Shown: positions 18,779 to 28,074 of the stretch, in pieces | Layout: each line of letters opens with the position of its first letter | Position numbering within the stretch: the first letter of the stretch is position 1 | Assembly: GCA_965214875.1 (NCBI GenBank) | Contig: OZ243980.1 | Coordinates: 3,658,001 to 3,722,000, forward strand | Direction of reading: 5' to 3' | Source of the DNA: CBDAUN01 sp965214875 | GTDB lineage: Bacteria; Pseudomonadota; Gammaproteobacteria; Arenicellales; JAJDZL01 | Length of the DNA stretch: 64,000 bases | Notes under the pieces: generated by a model | The model's database searches: none | The model's input: only the letters and a program-made list of their open reading frames with translations | Told to the model about the DNA's origin: nothing | Translations under genes and position numbers: made by a program

Positions 18779-19785
18779 CGTGTCGCGCCCTGAAGTTCGG
18801 CGGTTCTCGCCCGGCTCGGCATCGGCTCGATGCCGAGCTGATCGAACAGCGCATCGTCGCTAGCTATTTCGGCATTGTCGGTGGTCAGCAACCGGTCACC
18901 GACAAAAATTGAATTGGCCCCAGCAAAATAGCAAAGGGCCTGCATCTCGTCGCTCATGGATTTTCGTCCGGCAGAAAGCCGCAGATCTGATACCGGCATC
19001 AGAATTCTCGCCACTGCGATCACGCGCACGAATTCAAGCGCCCCGACCGGCTCGGCACCACCAAGCGGCGTACCCTCGATGGGCACCAGCATGTTGACCG
19101 GCACGCTTTCTGGGGGCGGGTCGAGATTTGCCAGCACATGCAGCATGCTTGTGCGGTCCCGGCGCGTCTCGCCCATTCCGAGTATTCCGCCGCAACACAC
19201 CTTCATGCCGGCATCGCGAACGTGCTGGATCGTATCGAGACGGTCTTGAAACAGCCGCGTGGTGATAATCTCGCCGTAAAACTCTGGCGATGTGTCGATA
19301 TTGTGGTTGTAGTAGTCGAGTCCTGCCTGTGCGAGCTGCTCGGCGGCCCGCTGATCCAGCAATCCAAGAGTCATGCAGGTTTCCAGTCCAAGCGCCTTGA
19401 CCTCGCGGACCATGCCGCACAGCTGGTCCATGTCGCGCCACTTGGGCCCGCGCCATGCCGCGCCCATGCAGTAGCGTGTCGCGCCTTGCGCCTTCGCCGC
19501 CAAAGCGTCCGACCTCACCTCGTCGACACTCATCAGGCGGCCACGCTCGACATCGGTGCGGTAGCGCACGGACTGGCTGCAATACTTGCAGTCTTCGGGG
19601 CAACCGCCGGTCTTGATGTTGGCGAGTCGACTGCGTTGAACCTGATTCGGCGCGAAGTTCTCGCGGTGAACCGTGTGCGCCAGATAGAGCAGTTCATTGA
19701 ACGGCAGCTCGAAAAGCTCCTCCACTCGGCGAACTGTCACGCCGCCCGGTTGTGCGCCAGCCTGCATTGCTTCCGTGGTTTCCAT
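18775..19785 (-). CDS. bioB: Biotin synthase
   Basis: A 336-residue radical-SAM enzyme inserting sulfur into dethiobiotin. The [4Fe-4S] radical-SAM motif CxxxCxxC appears as GGCPEDCKYCSQS near residue 60. The further [2Fe-2S] ligands are in regions typical of the family (MGAAWRGP, ETCMTLG, CCGGILGMGE). The ATG at 19785 has GAGGA at 8-9 nt; an in-frame TTG two codons earlier is less likely. It is first in a minus-strand pair with the diiron protein and is convergent to bioFDA, so the biotin genes form two transcription units. Confidence 0.96.
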   Translation of the reverse strand: METTEAMQAGAQPGGVTVRRVEELFELPFNELLYLAHTVHRENFAPNQVQRSRLANIKTGGCPEDCKYCSQSVRYRTDVERGRLMSVDEVRSDALAAKAQGATRYCMGAAWRGPKWRDMDQLCGMVREVKALGLETCMTLGLLDQRAAEQLAQAGLDYYNHNIDTSPEFYGEIITTRLFQDRLDTIQHVRDAGMKVCCGGILGMGETRRDRTSMLHVLANLDPPPESVPVNMLVPIEGTPLGGAEPVGALEFVRVIAVARILMPVSDLRLSAGRKSMSDEMQALCYFAGANSIFVGDRLLTTDNAEIASDDALFDQLGIEPMPSRARTAELQGATR

Positions 19786-19827
19786 GCTCAATTTCCTCTT
19801 AAGGTTTCGCTATTTTGCATGACAACT

Positions 19828-19855
19828 ATTATAGCGAAGCGGCTTTTGCGCAAAA
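19828..19855 (-). promoter_or_regulatory. bioB promoter with palindromic candidate operator
   Basis: The minus strand has a perfect TATAAT at 19833-19828, 42 nt upstream of the bioB ATG. At the spacing expected for -35, a perfect 12-bp palindrome TTTTGCGCAAAA lies at 19844-19855. The element is consistent with an operator overlapping a weak -35. It is not the BirA or BioR consensus that I know. Confidence 0.35.
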
Positions 19856-20061
19856 TGGCCGCATTCGATCGGGCGGCTCCGCCAAGATGAGCATCATCGC
19901 ATGTCGGCCATCGCAATGCCGGCACCTTCAAGCCGGAAAGGAAGCTGTCGATTTTGCAGTTGCTGCAAAAAAGATGGCCCGAATGCGCCGTTATAATAGC
20001 TTGCCACCAGACATGAACTCCAAGCCTCCAGCTCCCGCCAATACATGATGCGACAATCGTG

Positions 20062-22371
20062 ATGGAAAAAATCGCCGCACCTCGCCACCGCAGAGAAGAT
20101 CTTCGCCTGCTCACAGGCAAAGGCAGATTCGTTGGCGACATCGCTTTGGAGGCGAGTTGCATAGGTCTTGCGGTACGCTCCGACTACCCGCACGCTGAAA
20201 TTCGCGATATCCGCATCGAAGACGCCTGTCAGCTGCATGGCGTGCATGCAGTCCTGACCGCACACGATCTCGTCGCCCAAAATATCGGCGCCATCCCGGG
20301 CTCGTCCGGCATGAACAATGCCGATGGCTCCGACATCTTTGCGCCATCGCGCCCAGTGCTTGCAGTCGAACGGGTTCGCCATGTCGGTGAACCGGTGGCG
20401 TTCATCGTCGCCGACTCAGCCGCTATCGCCGCCGATGCCGCTGAGCTCATTGACATCGACTATCGCGAACTGCCCGCAACTTCGGACTTGAAGCAGGCCG
20501 CCGCCGGCGATCCTGTCATCTGGAACGGCGATCCGGCAAATCATTGCTTTGACTGGCAGCTCGGCGATGCGGAGGCCGTCGCGGCCGAGTTCGCAAAGGC
20601 TAGCCATTGCGTCGAAATCGAAGTGGCAAATCCGCGCATGGCAATCTGCCCGCTGGAGCCGCGGGCAGCAGTCGGCATCTATGACAGCCAGATCAATGTT
20701 TACACCCTGCATGCGCAAACCCAAGGCGTGCACAGCGTGCGCGATACGCTTGCCGATTCCGTGCTGAAAATCGACCGCAGGCAGCTCCAGGTGAAAACTT
20801 CGGATGTCGGCGGAAGCTTCGGCATGAAGATCTTCACCTACCCTGAATACGCCCTCGTCCTGATCGCCGCGCGCATGGTTGGCCGGCCAGTCAAATGGGT
20901 CGCAAGTCGAACCGAATCGTTTGTCAGCGACACCCACGGACGCGCGCGCATCGACACCGCGCGCATGGCCTTCGATGCGAACGGCCGAATGCTTGCGCTC
21001 GAATACCGCGCCCTAGGCGACCTGGGCGCCTACGCTTCACGAGCCGGCGCATTGGTGCCGTCGGTCTATGCCGCTACGGTTGTCGGCCACACCTACAAAA
21101 TTGCGCACATGCACTTTCATGCGCAAGGCGTGTTCACCAACACCCCTCCAAGCGATGCCTATCGCGGCGCCGGAAAGCCGGAAACGACTTCGACCATCGA
21201 GCAGTTGATCGACAAGGCGGCCCATCAGATCGGCATTGATCGCATCGAGCTTCGACGCATCAATCTGATCAGAGCCGGCGAGCTGCCCTACTCGATGCCC
21301 AACGGCCAGGTCATCGACAGCGGCGACTTTCCAGCGCTGCTTAATCGCGCACTGGAACTGTCGGATTGGGAACGCTTTCCCGAGCGTCGCAAGGCGGCTG
21401 AGCTAGCCGGAATGCGACGCGGAATCGGCCTTGGCATGTATATGCACTCTACCGGCGGCTCGACGAGCGAGTTAAGCGAGGTGGCCATTTCGCCGAACGG
21501 AACCGTACGGGTGCTAACCGGAACGCAGGCCGGCGGTCAAGGCCATGAATCGGCTCTGGCTGCGCTGGTCAGCGCCCATTTGGAAGTGGACGAATCTTGC
21601 GTTCAGGTGGTTCAGGGCGATACCGATGCCTTCGGTCACGGCAGCGGAACTGGCGGCTCGTCACTGATAGCCATCGCCGGCGCTACGGTGACAAAGGCTG
21701 CCAGGCGCGCGCTTGACGGCGCCCGCAAAGCGGCTGGCGAAATTCTGGAAGTGTCCGCAGCCGATCTGGAATACTCGCGCGGCGAGTTTCGCGTATCCGG
21801 CACCGATGTGGGAATCTCGCTTGCCGCCATCGCGCGCCATTGCGACGAACACCCGTCGCGCGGCAGCTGCGTCGGACAGGCTCAGTTCGAGGGCCTCAAC
21901 ACCACTCACCCAAGCGGAGCATATGTAGCCGAGCTCGAATGCGACCCGCTGACCGGATCAATCAGCATTGTCGCCCTGGTCGGAGTCGATGATCTTGGGC
22001 GGGTGCTTTTCCCGGATATGGTTGACGGGCAACTGCATGGGGCTTGGGCTCAATCGATCGGCGCGGCGCTGATGGAGTCGGCCCGGTACGACGATGACGC
22101 ACAAGGACAGCCGATGAATGCCTCGTTCATGGACTATGCGCTGCCGCGCGCCGACGACATGCCTTCGTTCACTTTGGATCGAGTCGAGACCATGTGCAAA
22201 GTCAATGCGCTCGGCGCTAAGGGTGCTGGCGAAGTTGCCTGCCTCGGCGCGCCCGGCGCTCTGTTCAATGCGCTATCCGACTTGCTCAGCGCGCGCTCAT
22301 TCGTTGCCTTTTCTCAACCCGCAACGCCGATGCATGTCTGGAATCAACTTCACGCCAATACGCAGCGATAG
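20062..22371 (+). CDS. CoxL-family molybdopterin dehydrogenase large subunit (form II-like)
   Basis: A 769-residue molybdenum-binding subunit of the xanthine dehydrogenase/CO dehydrogenase family. The N-terminal R(R)EDLRLLTGKGRFVGDI is the aerobic CODH-type start. The active-site loop reads AYRGAGKPE, the form II (BMS-type) signature rather than the AYXCSFR of true CO dehydrogenase. The catalytic glutamate is present in GAKGAGEVACLGAP near residue 715. The FAD and [2Fe-2S] subunits that normally flank it are absent here. The GTG at 20059 directly precedes the chosen ATG. The substrate cannot be predicted. It is divergent from bioB across about 275 bp and convergent with kdsD. Confidence 0.88.
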   Translation: MEKIAAPRHRREDLRLLTGKGRFVGDIALEASCIGLAVRSDYPHAEIRDIRIEDACQLHGVHAVLTAHDLVAQNIGAIPGSSGMNNADGSDIFAPSRPVLAVERVRHVGEPVAFIVADSAAIAADAAELIDIDYRELPATSDLKQAAAGDPVIWNGDPANHCFDWQLGDAEAVAAEFAKASHCVEIEVANPRMAICPLEPRAAVGIYDSQINVYTLHAQTQGVHSVRDTLADSVLKIDRRQLQVKTSDVGGSFGMKIFTYPEYALVLIAARMVGRPVKWVASRTESFVSDTHGRARIDTARMAFDANGRMLALEYRALGDLGAYASRAGALVPSVYAATVVGHTYKIAHMHFHAQGVFTNTPPSDAYRGAGKPETTSTIEQLIDKAAHQIGIDRIELRRINLIRAGELPYSMPNGQVIDSGDFPALLNRALELSDWERFPERRKAAELAGMRRGIGLGMYMHSTGGSTSELSEVAISPNGTVRVLTGTQAGGQGHESALAALVSAHLEVDESCVQVVQGDTDAFGHGSGTGGSSLIAIAGATVTKAARRALDGARKAAGEILEVSAADLEYSRGEFRVSGTDVGISLAAIARHCDEHPSRGSCVGQAQFEGLNTTHPSGAYVAELECDPLTGSISIVALVGVDDLGRVLFPDMVDGQLHGAWAQSIGAALMESARYDDDAQGQPMNASFMDYALPRADDMPSFTLDRVETMCKVNALGAKGAGEVACLGAPGALFNALSDLLSARSFVAFSQPATPMHVWNQLHANTQR

Positions 22372-22383
22372 AGGCTTGCCGCG

Positions 22384-22977
22384 CTATTCGTTATCCAATC
22401 TCGCCTTTCTGCCAAGATAGCCGCCGTGATGGCGCAAACCGTAGTCGCGCCTGGTCACGCCCTTCATTTCCATCAGCACTAGTGCTAGCGCATCGGCTAT
22501 CGCGCCCATGGCGGCGATGCTTGCCGAAGGCGTCAAGCCTAGCGGGCATGGTTCGCGAATCACGCCCATCTCCAAAATGATATCGCAGTAGAGCCGAATC
22601 GTCGAATCCGGATGCGACGTGATGCCGATGGTCGAGCTGAGGTTCAAATTCGCGCCTAGCTCCAGCATCTCGACAACTTCACGCGTCTTGCCGCTGGTGG
22701 AAAAAGCGATCAAGCAATCGCCGGCGGCGATCACGCCTAGATCGCCATGCGCCGCTTCGCCAGGGTGAACATAGACCGAGGGCGTGCCGGTAGACGAAAG
22801 CGTGGCGCTGAAGCGACTGGCGACAGATCCCGCCTTGCCCATTCCGGTGGTGATGATTTTGCCGCTGCAATCGCGCATCAGCCCAAGAGCCTGCTCAAAT
22901 GAAGCGGACACGGCGATCGACTGGATCGCCTTTGCTTCGGTGTGCAAAATTTCCTGTACTCGGCGACCTATGTTCAT
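22384..22977 (-). CDS. kdsD: Arabinose-5-phosphate isomerase, SIS domain only
   Basis: A 197-residue sugar isomerase domain protein. KdsD converts ribulose 5-phosphate to arabinose 5-phosphate for the KDO of lipopolysaccharide. Typical segments are TGMGKAGSVASRFSATLSSTG, HPGEAAHGDLG (catalytic histidine region) and GLTPSASIAAMGAIADALA. It ends HHGGYLGRKARLDNE, so the two CBS domains of the usual 320-residue enzyme are missing; SIS-only versions are known. HHGG replaces the usual HPGG. No kdsC or lpt gene adjoins it. Convergent with the CoxL-like gene, 12 bp apart. Confidence 0.82.
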   Translation of the reverse strand: MNIGRRVQEILHTEAKAIQSIAVSASFEQALGLMRDCSGKIITTGMGKAGSVASRFSATLSSTGTPSVYVHPGEAAHGDLGVIAAGDCLIAFSTSGKTREVVEMLELGANLNLSSTIGITSHPDSTIRLYCDIILEMGVIREPCPLGLTPSASIAAMGAIADALALVLMEMKGVTRRDYGLRHHGGYLGRKARLDNE

Positions 22978-23636
22978 ATCTACTATCGAAACTTTGCTCG
23001 ACTTATGTCGAAAGCAGTTGAAAAATGGGGGCTTGCCCGCCGCTGTCCCGCTAATAACAGTTGCTGGCTTTCAGCGACACAACTTGCGCGAAGTGCATCT
23101 ACAAGTGGGAAATATACCCGATCTTCGCTGACATGGCCCGGATTTGATCGGCAAATATTCACTTTCGTGCGCGGCCTCAGTCTGCGGCGATAGAACCTCA
23201 AGGCGCTAAAGTTTGAAGGCTCTCCGCTTCATGCCGGCGTGAATCGGCATCTCGCGCACGACAACTTCATCACAAGGCGACTTTTTTGGGGCCATCACTG
23301 TTGCGGCATGCTTGAAATTCACCAAAGACCGCTCATCCAATCGTGTATGCTAAGCTATTGCCTGCTGCCATTGCACAAGGGGTTCAGCAACCGCAATGGC
23401 CCGCGCGGATGCCATGCCGGCCGGCGTTTCCGATTGCTAGATGCCGGAATTTTGCCTGCGCCGACCGCGCATATTGGCACTGCCGCTAGTGCAACATCAT
23501 GAATCGCAAAACCTCGATTGTGAAAATAGTGCTTGACTGAAACACCAATTTGAAAGTATGTATAGCTTTTTCTGCAAGCGAGCAGTTCACACCCTTTAGT
23601 TCAAACCGCCCGACACGGGATCTCTCGCCCTAATCT
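22978..23636. other. Noncoding gap upstream of trxA
   Basis: About 660 bp without a supportable gene. A short inverted repeat, ATGCCG...CGGCAT, lies at 23231-23250. The right end holds the trxA promoter candidate. No tRNA, transposase or conserved peptide was recognised in either strand. Confidence 0.45.
23533..23562 (+). promoter_or_regulatory. possible sigma70 promoter for trxA
   Basis: TTGACT at 23533-23538 and TATGTA at 23557-23562, separated by 18 nt, 75 nt upstream of the trxA start. Confidence 0.35.
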
Positions 23637-23963
23637 ATGCAAGATACAATTACACACGTCAGCGACGAAACCTTTGAAGAGGATGTGCTTAATTCCTCCG
23701 CACCGGTTATCGTCGACTACTGGGCCGAATGGTGCGGCCCGTGCAAAATGATCGCCCCGATTCTTCAGGAAGTCGCCGAAGAATACGAAGGCAGAATCAA
23801 GGTGGCAAAGCTGAATGTCGACGACAACCCGATGACGCCTCCGAAGTACAGCATTCGCGGCATCCCGACGCTCATGATCTTCAAAAACGGAAACGTCGAG
23901 GCGACCAAGGTTGGCGCCGTATCCAAATCCCAGTTGACCGCATTCATAGACGAACATATTTAG
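23637..23963 (+). CDS. trxA: Thioredoxin 1
   Basis: A 108-residue thioredoxin, the cytosolic disulphide reductant. The active site WCGPC lies in DYWAEWCGPCKMIAPIL near residue 32, and the conserved cis-proline in IRGIPTLMIFKNG near residue 75. It is full length, with no signal peptide. It lies 139 nt upstream of rho, the same arrangement as in E. coli and many Gammaproteobacteria. Confidence 0.97.
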   Translation: MQDTITHVSDETFEEDVLNSSAPVIVDYWAEWCGPCKMIAPILQEVAEEYEGRIKVAKLNVDDNPMTPPKYSIRGIPTLMIFKNGNVEATKVGAVSKSQLTAFIDEHI

Positions 23964-24102
23964 ACTTTGATCGTTCTGATCCAACCAATGCCTGGTGAAA
24001 CTACATCTGCCAGACAACACCCCTTAACTGTTTAGCATCAAACAACCATTAATCGGCACTTAGTGCCGGTCAACACTTTTCGAGGTAATCGAGGCACGAT
24101 CT

Positions 24103-25371
24103 ATGGGAATCAGCCTAACTGAGCTTAAAGCAAAATCACCGACAGAGCTTGCGGATATCGCCCGTGCCGCACGCATAAACGGCATCGCGCGCATGCGCAA
24201 GCAGGATCAAATTTTCGCGATCCTGAAAGCGGAGGCCAAAAGCGGGGGGCACATCACCGGTGAAGGGGTGGTGGAAATCCTGCAGGATGGCTTCGGCTTT
24301 CTACGCTCGCCAGAGAGTTCCTATCTGGCAGGTCCTGACGATATCTATGTGTCGCCCAGCCAGATTCGCCGCTTCAACCTGAGGACTGGCGACACGGTCA
24401 AAGGCCTCGTGCGCCCGCCAAAGGACTCCGAGCGCTACTTCGCCCTGTTGAAAGTTGAAAATATCAACAACCATCCTGCCGACAGCGTCAAAAGCAAGAT
24501 ACTGTTCGAAAATCTCACACCGCTTCATCCAGACGAGCGCATGCGCTTAGAGCGCGGCAACGGCACCTCCGAAGACCTGACCGCGAGAATTATCGATCTA
24601 GTCGCTCCGATCGGCAAAGGCCAGCGCGGCCTGATCGTCTCGTCGCCCAAGACCGGCAAGACCGTAATGCTGCAACAGATCGCGCACTCGATCACAGCCA
24701 ACAACCCGGAATGCGAACTGATCGTTCTACTGATTGATGAGCGCCCCGAGGAAGTGACCGAGATGCAGCGGTCGGTTCGAGGCGAGGTGGTCTCATCTAC
24801 ATTCGATGAACCCGCTTCGCGCCATACTCAGGTTGCAGAGATGGTCATCGAAAGAGCCAAGCGCATGGTCGAAAACAAGCGCGATGTGGTGATCCTGCTC
24901 GACTCGATCACCAGACTCGCGCGCGCCTACAACACGGTTGCACCGGCTTCCGGCAAGGTCCTCACAGGCGGCGTCGACTCAAACGCCCTGCAAAAGCCGA
25001 AGCGCTTCTTCGGCGCGGCGCGAAATGTCGAAGAGGGCGGCAGCATAACCATTCTTGCAACCGCTCTGATCGAGACCGGATCCAAAATGGACGAAGTGAT
25101 CTACGAAGAATTCAAGGGTACCGGCAATCTGGAAATTCACCTGGACCGGAGAGTTGCAGAAAAGCGCGTCTACCCGTCTATCGTCATCAACCGCTCGGGC
25201 ACCCGTCGCGAGGAATTGCTGACCGACCCGACTGAGTTGAAGATGATCTGGGCGCTGCGCAAGCTGCTTCATTCATATGACGAGCTCGAAGCGATCGAGC
25301 TGCTATCGGAACGACTGCGCGCCACAAGCAACAACAAGGAGTTTTTTGATTCAATGAAACGCCTTTCGTAG
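24103..25371 (+). CDS. rho: Transcription termination factor Rho
   Basis: A 422-residue hexameric RNA helicase. It has the N-terminal helix bundle (LTELKAKSPTELADIA), the RNA-binding cold-shock-like domain (GEGVVEILQDGFGFLRSP with YLAGPDDIYVSPSQIRRFNL) and the ATPase: Walker A SSPKTGKTVMLQ near residue 182, Walker B DVVILLDSITRLARAYN near residue 265, and the R-loop VDSNALQKPKRFFGAARN. The usual Ala of the P-loop (PPKAGKT) is Thr here. The 139-nt leader may be used for Rho autoregulation, as in E. coli. A transcription-factor-like gene follows 26 nt downstream. Confidence 0.97.
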   Translation: MGISLTELKAKSPTELADIARAARINGIARMRKQDQIFAILKAEAKSGGHITGEGVVEILQDGFGFLRSPESSYLAGPDDIYVSPSQIRRFNLRTGDTVKGLVRPPKDSERYFALLKVENINNHPADSVKSKILFENLTPLHPDERMRLERGNGTSEDLTARIIDLVAPIGKGQRGLIVSSPKTGKTVMLQQIAHSITANNPECELIVLLIDERPEEVTEMQRSVRGEVVSSTFDEPASRHTQVAEMVIERAKRMVENKRDVVILLDSITRLARAYNTVAPASGKVLTGGVDSNALQKPKRFFGAARNVEEGGSITILATALIETGSKMDEVIYEEFKGTGNLEIHLDRRVAEKRVYPSIVINRSGTRREELLTDPTELKMIWALRKLLHSYDELEAIELLSERLRATSNNKEFFDSMKRLS

Positions 25372-25397
25372 CGTAAACAAGAGGCCTCTTTGCCGCC

Positions 25398-28028
25398 ATG
25401 CCGACCAACCCTTTAGCCAGCACCACCCCCCAAACTGCCAAACAGTCAAGCACATCTGAACATGACGCGACATCGCTAGTCGATATCATCCGCTCAGCAA
25501 ACCCTTCTCAGCGCTTGCTTGAATTCGTTCAAAGCGCCGACCAAGCCAATGCGCTGCCGAGTCTGTCGCTACACGACTTCTTCGCCAACCGCACGCGGCG
25601 GGTGATCGAGTTTATCGAGCTGCCGGGGATGGAGGATGACATATTTTCAGAGCTGATGGTGTTGCTGTTCGATGCCTACTCGACCCATCCGGAAGCGATG
25701 TCGAGCGGTTCGTCAACAGCTAGGGCATTCAAAGATCCAATTGAGGATATCGTGGCGAAAACGCCTTGCTCGATCCGTCTAAAAAATGCAATTTCCACCG
25801 CCGCGCAAAGCAACCTTATCCCGCATTCAAGCCTGCACGATTTTGCCCAGGCAGGACGCAACGCTATCGATGCCTATCGCAGCATCCCAAGCGTCGGCAC
25901 CGCGCTTTTGCTCGAACTCGAAGCGCTTCTGAATGCGGAAATTCAGCGCCGCGCTTCAGCCGAAGACGAACTTGCAAACTTGCTCACGCCGGTCAGCTGG
26001 GCATCAAGCGACTATCAGCAAGAAACGCTGCAAGCACAGTGGACCACCCGAATTGAGGAACTCGAGCGGCTCGACCCCCAAGGCGAACAATACGTCAAGC
26101 CTGCCGCCTTTCAGCTCGGCCGATATTGGCCCGACTCTCTGTCAAAATTGCAAATTCGAGCCTTTTACGGCAAATCATTTGATCAGGCGTGGGAGCAGAT
26201 AAGCACAGATCTGGCACCAACTGAGATCCGCACCTCGTTTCAAACGCTGCTTGCGGTGCTGGATGAATACATCTTCCAGCGGCAAGAAATCACTGTCACC
26301 CTTGATCCGAAACACATTCTGCGTTCCCTGCTTAGCAGATTGACCTTGCGCGAGAGCGATATCATCGACCAGCGGTACGGCATTACCGACGGCTCGCCCA
26401 AGACGCTTCAGCACATCGCTCATCAGTTCGGCATCACGCGCGAGCGCGTCCGGCAAATCGAAAACCATGCGCTAGAACAATTGATGCAGCCGCTGATACG
26501 GGCGGACTTCAGGCTGTATCTGTACGCCTGCAAAAAGACAACCGAAGAACAGCTTCTTGGACCGCATCAATGCGCCGCTTTGAACGAAATGCAAACACGC
26601 CAAGCAGGTCTGGACGGCATGACTAGACTGGCTATCGATTGCTGCCACGGCGGTGAACTGATCAACTATGCCAACGCGCATTTCAAAACGTTTTCCGGCA
26701 TCTACTACTGTCTCGATATTGCGGCCCAACAACTGGCCAGCGAGATCGATATGATCGACGCGGCTATCGGCGCAACCAAGCTGCCGAAGACGCTGGAAGA
26801 TCTTGCGACGACAATCGGTGCAACCACCGATGCGCTCAAGATCTACACCGTCTTGAACAGCAAGTTCGGCATTCATCGAAGCTGTTTGTATCGCGGAAAG
26901 CTTAGTCCTCGAATCAAACGCGCAATCAACCTGCTGCACATTGCGATCAGCCGTTTTGGCGGGGCAAGCATTTCACTCGAGCAGCTTTACACAAACTACC
27001 TGCGAGCTCACCCCGAAGATCAGTGCCTAGACCGCAACATTCGGATCGTGCTAAGCGAGTTCCGCCACCTTTTCGTCAACCTTACCGATGCCGGTTACTG
27101 GGTAATGAACAAGCACTCCTCGCTAAAACGGCAGCCTGCGGTCAGCAGCTTGAAACCTGAGGAGCTGTTCGCCTCTGTGGGAAAAAGCGAATTGCAGATG
27201 GCGCTGATGTCGCTGGTACAGGAAATGGGGCCGTCGCCGCTGCTGGACATTCGAGACGAATTCGAAAGACGGTATCCGAATTGGTCGAAAAACAGCGTTT
27301 TTGCGCTTTTGTCTGACCGGCCTTACTACGTTCGCATGGCACCTGGCGTGATGGGGTCTGCGCTGACGCGCGAACAGCCTGCCGATGTGGACAAGCTTGA
27401 TTTTTTGTTTACCAAGCGGCAAGTATCCTACTACGTCTATTCGAAGCTTTCCGACGCGCGCTTCACCTACCCGCTTTGGACACCCCGGCTGGAGTATGCG
27501 TGGTGCAAATGGGGCGAACAAAACCTGCCTGGCGATATCTTCGCTTCGCTACTCAGCGTGGCAGACCCTTCAAGCTGGCCTTGCTCCGGCGCCGAACAAT
27601 TGCGCTGGGCCGAAATGATTGAAGCCAAGGGGTCATCTTTCCATCTGCCCGTGCCGAAAATACCCCACCACAAGAATCCGACTGTGCGCGATATCGCTTC
27701 GCTTGCGTATTATGCAGCCAACTTGCCCACCGTCTCCTGGATGGACTTCAACCGGGTGATCGGGAGTCGAATTGATGACAGGGTCGGCCTGAATCGGATC
27801 ATGATCATGATCAGGCTTGGCATCCTCTATCCTTCGAAGCGGTGGTACTTGCCGGTCCGAACGAACTCGGCGGCCCTGTTTCGCTTCATCAACGAGTTCG
27901 TGTGCCATGGACTTTCGGACAACGACTGGCACCACTATGCGCCGCTGCTCGAAAACCAGACTGCAACCGTGGATTGGGCGGACCAAGAGCGGCTTGACGC
28001 CATAGTCCAGAACTTGATGCCTGCGTGA
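25398..28028 (+). CDS. Large protein with alpha-CTD-like repeats and a sigma region 4 domain
   Basis: An 876-residue cytosolic protein. Residues 308-365 are a near-canonical sigma70 region 4 helix-turn-helix: LTLRESDIIDQRYGI, TLQHIAHQFGI, TRERVRQIENHALEQL. There is no region 2, so it is not a complete sigma factor. Two N-terminal segments, about residues 40-92 and 125-180, each contain LPSLSLHDF / IPHSSLHDF and an ELPGMEDDIFSEL / SIPSVGTALLLEL ending. They resemble the helix-hairpin-helix fold of the RNA polymerase alpha C-terminal domain. The last 500 residues are unassigned. It starts 26 nt after rho, probably in the same transcript. Inferred role: DNA-binding regulator that contacts or mimics RNA polymerase. 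Confidence 0.75.
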   Translation: MPTNPLASTTPQTAKQSSTSEHDATSLVDIIRSANPSQRLLEFVQSADQANALPSLSLHDFFANRTRRVIEFIELPGMEDDIFSELMVLLFDAYSTHPEAMSSGSSTARAFKDPIEDIVAKTPCSIRLKNAISTAAQSNLIPHSSLHDFAQAGRNAIDAYRSIPSVGTALLLELEALLNAEIQRRASAEDELANLLTPVSWASSDYQQETLQAQWTTRIEELERLDPQGEQYVKPAAFQLGRYWPDSLSKLQIRAFYGKSFDQAWEQISTDLAPTEIRTSFQTLLAVLDEYIFQRQEITVTLDPKHILRSLLSRLTLRESDIIDQRYGITDGSPKTLQHIAHQFGITRERVRQIENHALEQLMQPLIRADFRLYLYACKKTTEEQLLGPHQCAALNEMQTRQAGLDGMTRLAIDCCHGGELINYANAHFKTFSGIYYCLDIAAQQLASEIDMIDAAIGATKLPKTLEDLATTIGATTDALKIYTVLNSKFGIHRSCLYRGKLSPRIKRAINLLHIAISRFGGASISLEQLYTNYLRAHPEDQCLDRNIRIVLSEFRHLFVNLTDAGYWVMNKHSSLKRQPAVSSLKPEELFASVGKSELQMALMSLVQEMGPSPLLDIRDEFERRYPNWSKNSVFALLSDRPYYVRMAPGVMGSALTREQPADVDKLDFLFTKRQVSYYVYSKLSDARFTYPLWTPRLEYAWCKWGEQNLPGDIFASLLSVADPSSWPCSGAEQLRWAEMIEAKGSSFHLPVPKIPHHKNPTVRDIASLAYYAANLPTVSWMDFNRVIGSRIDDRVGLNRIMIMIRLGILYPSKRWYLPVRTNSAALFRFINEFVCHGLSDNDWHHYAPLLENQTATVDWADQERLDAIVQNLMPA

Positions 28029-28074
28029 TTGGCCGATGCCGCGACGCGTCGCCCAAGCTAGCCGCATCAGGCGG

